64,000 nucleotides of DNA. Origin: Porcincola sp945869225. Its GTDB lineage: Bacteria > Bacillota > Clostridia > Lachnospirales > Lachnospiraceae. A model generated the notes under the pieces. That model did not search any database and had not been told where the DNA came from. It was given only the letters and a program-made list of their open reading frames with translations. The DNA lies in the NCBI RefSeq assembly GCF_052118625.1, contig NZ_JBQKGW010000003.1, positions 124,001-188,000 on the forward strand. The letters are read 5' to 3'. Each line of letters starts with the position of its first letter. Positions within the stretch are counted from its first letter, which is position 1. Shown here piece after piece: positions 62,799 through 64,000 of this stretch. Position numbers and translations under genes: made by a program.

Positions 62799-63476
62799 AT
62801 GCCGAAAACAAGAATCATGGCGTTCACGTGGTCAACGCTGAAGAACCTCTTCTCCAAACCGGCCACGAAAAACTATCCGGCAGAGCCGATCAGGTACCCT
62901 GAGAGAAGCCGCGGGCACATCGAGATTGACATCGAGGACTGCATTTCCTGCTCCATGTGTGCAAGAAGCTGTCCGACAGGTGCCATTACAGTCGACCGCA
63001 AGGAGCTGACATGGGCCATCAACCGGTTCGATTGTCTGGCATGCGGATACTGTGTGATCAAGTGTCCGAAGAAGTGCCTGCATCTCGTTCCGGGCTATCA
63101 GACACCGGAGGGCGAGAAGAAGGAGGTCTCCTTCCAGCGCCCGGCTCCGGCACCGAAGCCGGCAGCCGCTGCACCTTCCGCAGCGCCGAAGGCAGCGGGA
63201 GCTGCAGCAGCGGCTGGAAAGGCAACGCTGAAGGGCGACATCGTGACGATGGCGAACGGCAGGACGATGGATCTGTCGAAATTCCCGGCGGAGAAGAAGG
63301 CGGAGATTCTGAAAAAGCTCGGGCTCGATGCCGCGCCGGCTCCGAAGGCAGAGGCTGAGGGGAAGGCAGTACTGGATGGCGATATTGTCAGGCTGCCAAA
63401 CGGCAAGACGATGGATCTGTCAAAACTGCCGGAGGCGAACCGTGAGAAGGTTCTCCAGAAGCTTGGATTAAAATAA
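62799..63476 (+). CDS. echF: Ech-type hydrogenase ferredoxin subunit F with repeated C-terminal motif
   Basis: A 225-residue polyferredoxin subunit. Cys48, 51, 54, 58 (CISCSMCARSCP) and Cys79, 82, 85, 89 (CLACGYCVIKCP) bind two [4Fe-4S] clusters that carry electrons from ferredoxin to EchC. Known EchF proteins are about 120 residues. Here an Ala/Pro-rich linker (about 114-141) and two 35-residue copies follow at 142-176 and 190-224, joined by a short linker; each has LxGDIV, NG-TMDLSK and KLGL. The motif is not a ferredoxin domain and I do not recognise it. It is probably a surface-exposed tail. The gene starts ten bases after echE. Confidence 0.9.
   Translation: MPKTRIMAFTWSTLKNLFSKPATKNYPAEPIRYPERSRGHIEIDIEDCISCSMCARSCPTGAITVDRKELTWAINRFDCLACGYCVIKCPKKCLHLVPGYQTPEGEKKEVSFQRPAPAPKPAAAAPSAAPKAAGAAAAAGKATLKGDIVTMANGRTMDLSKFPAEKKAEILKKLGLDAAPAPKAEAEGKAVLDGDIVRLPNGKTMDLSKLPEANREKVLQKLGLK
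63222..63326 (+). repeat. EchF C-terminal motif copy 1
   Basis: First 35-codon copy. It shares GDIV, NG, TMDLSK, P and KLGL with copy 2 at 63366-63470, so it arose by in-frame duplication. Linkers of both copies are Ala-rich. Confidence 0.8.
63366..63470 (+). repeat. EchF C-terminal motif copy 2
   Basis: Second 35-codon copy of the motif, ending just before the last codon. The two copies begin 144 bases apart. Confidence 0.8.
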
Positions 63477-63513
63477 GAAGACCCGCAGGGTCGGACGGCG
63501 GAGGGTTTGTTCG

Positions 63514-63735
63514 ATGTGTGTTGCAGCAGAAGGAACCGTCCTCTCTGTGAATGGCCGGGATGCCGTCGTGGATTTCCATGGCAATGAAGTCACGGCGAAG
63601 TGCGGTCTTGTGCAGGTGAAGCCCGGAGACCATGTGCTGGTTCACGCGGGGTGTATCCTGCAGGTGCTTTCGCAGAAGGAACAGGAGGAAATGACCGACC
63701 TGTCGGCGCTTTTCGCCGAGGTTGGTGCATACTGA
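63514..63735 (+). CDS. hypC: Hydrogenase maturation chaperone HypC
   Basis: A 73-residue HypC/HupF-family protein with the essential N-terminal cysteine (MCVAAEG, Cys2), a beta-barrel core (VVDFHGNEVTAKCGLVQV) and VKPGDHVLVHAGCILQVL. HypC carries the Fe(CN)2CO precursor with HypD during NiFe centre assembly. The residue after CV is Ala-Ala where most have Ile-Pro. It is 37 bases after echF and continues the operon. Confidence 0.92.
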   Translation: MCVAAEGTVLSVNGRDAVVDFHGNEVTAKCGLVQVKPGDHVLVHAGCILQVLSQKEQEEMTDLSALFAEVGAY

Positions 63736-63745
63736 AGTGGATGAG

Positions 63746-63774
63746 AGCCCGCGGGGAAAACCTGCGGGCTTCCG
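63746..63774 (+). other. Hairpin between hypC and hypD
   Basis: AGCCCGCGGGG pairs with CCTGCGGGCT with one mismatch around AAAA. No T-run follows, so it is more likely an mRNA-processing or pausing hairpin than a terminator. The 63736-63912 gap holds no other gene. Confidence 0.4.
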
Positions 63775-63912
63775 TGTCTGGCAAAGTTTCAGAACATGAG
63801 TCTCATTGGCGAGAGCGCCGGAATGGCATGGCAGTCCGTATCCGGGAGGCTGGACAAGGCCTGCTTCAGCAGGCGCGGGCAAAAACGGCGGAAAAGAAAG
63901 ATATGGAGCATG

Positions 63913-64000
63913 ATGGAGAAGAAGAATGCAGAGCTGCTCAGGACCATTACAGAGTATCTCAAAAATTATGACGGACCGGAGCTTCGGATCATGGAGGTCT
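63913..64000 (+). CDS. hypD: HypD, N-terminal part
   Basis: The gene is cut at the right edge. The visible 29 residues, starting MEKKNAELLRTI with YDGPELRIMEV near 19-29, match the start of HypD, which normally continues with CGTHTH. HypD forms the scaffold for the iron ligands with HypC. A second ATG one codon earlier (63910) is equally possible. The gene follows hypC as in other hyp clusters, and more hyp genes probably lie to the right. Confidence 0.75.
   Translation, partial: MEKKNAELLRTITEYLKNYDGPELRIMEV

Noticed and set aside
63600..63971. Open frame spanning hypC and the hypD start
   Set aside because: Frame is out of register with HypC and HypD, both of which match known families.

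Overview
The window reads as a chromosomal segment of a fairly GC-rich, low-GC-phylum (Clostridia, probably Lachnospiraceae-like) anaerobe. The evidence is DnaD plus DnaI-like helicase-loader genes, spoVG, HPr kinase, a ROK glucokinase, a large Gram-positive-type SRP RNA, FtsH, many AGGAGG ribosome sites with ATG/GTG/TTG starts, and extended -10 promoters. No phage, insertion sequence or CRISPR array is visible. The taxonomic placement is inference.

Layout. 1-5.8 kb: end of purH, then a minus-strand block (prs, a DnaI-like loader, dnaD, murC) for nucleotide, replication and wall functions. 6-17.5 kb: a diguanylate cyclase with a sugar-binding-type sensor domain, glycogen genes glgC-glgD, spoVG, malQ, plsC, and an OmpR-type two-component system. 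17.6-24.4 kb: a zinc-ribbon membrane protein, a DUF5685-like protein and a DnaJ-like protein, then cobT, a cytidylate-kinase-like protein, ftsH and a PAP2-type phosphatase. 24.5-33.4 kb: uvrC, hprK, glk, a 49-residue membrane peptide, a VanW-family protein, an orphan PurM-fold protein, and an AsnC regulator with an aminotransferase. 33.7-41.9 kb: cstA, a three-gene membrane-protein/MoxR-ATPase/VWA cluster, a small conserved-looking protein, and an rRNA m5C methyltransferase. 42-57.6 kb: tRNA-Pro, secreted proteins, ribokinase, a two-subunit chromate transporter, an iron alcohol dehydrogenase, glgB, a cell-wall lysozyme/SH3 protein, a LytTR/GHKL two-component system, HtrA, SRP RNA, tadA, tRNA-Ser and a C39-like peptidase.

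57.8-64 kb: a complete six-gene Ech-type, energy-converting group 4 [NiFe]-hydrogenase operon in the order A-B-C-D-E-F, followed by hypC and the start of hypD. The family couples ferredoxin oxidation to proton reduction and ion pumping. Both CxxC nickel-ligand pairs are present in the large subunit, so this is a hydrogenase rather than a complex I fragment. The large subunit ends directly after the second pair. The ferredoxin subunit carries an unusual Ala/Pro linker and two copies of a 35-residue motif; this is the most novel-looking feature in the window.

The glycogen genes (glgC, glgD, malQ, glgB), glk and hprK, and the hydrogenase, fit a sugar-fermenting, hydrogen-evolving anaerobe that stores glycogen and uses HPr-based carbon control. 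A recurring oddity is low-complexity or repeat-containing inserts inside otherwise ordinary housekeeping proteins (DnaD, the rRNA methyltransferase, GlgB and EchF).
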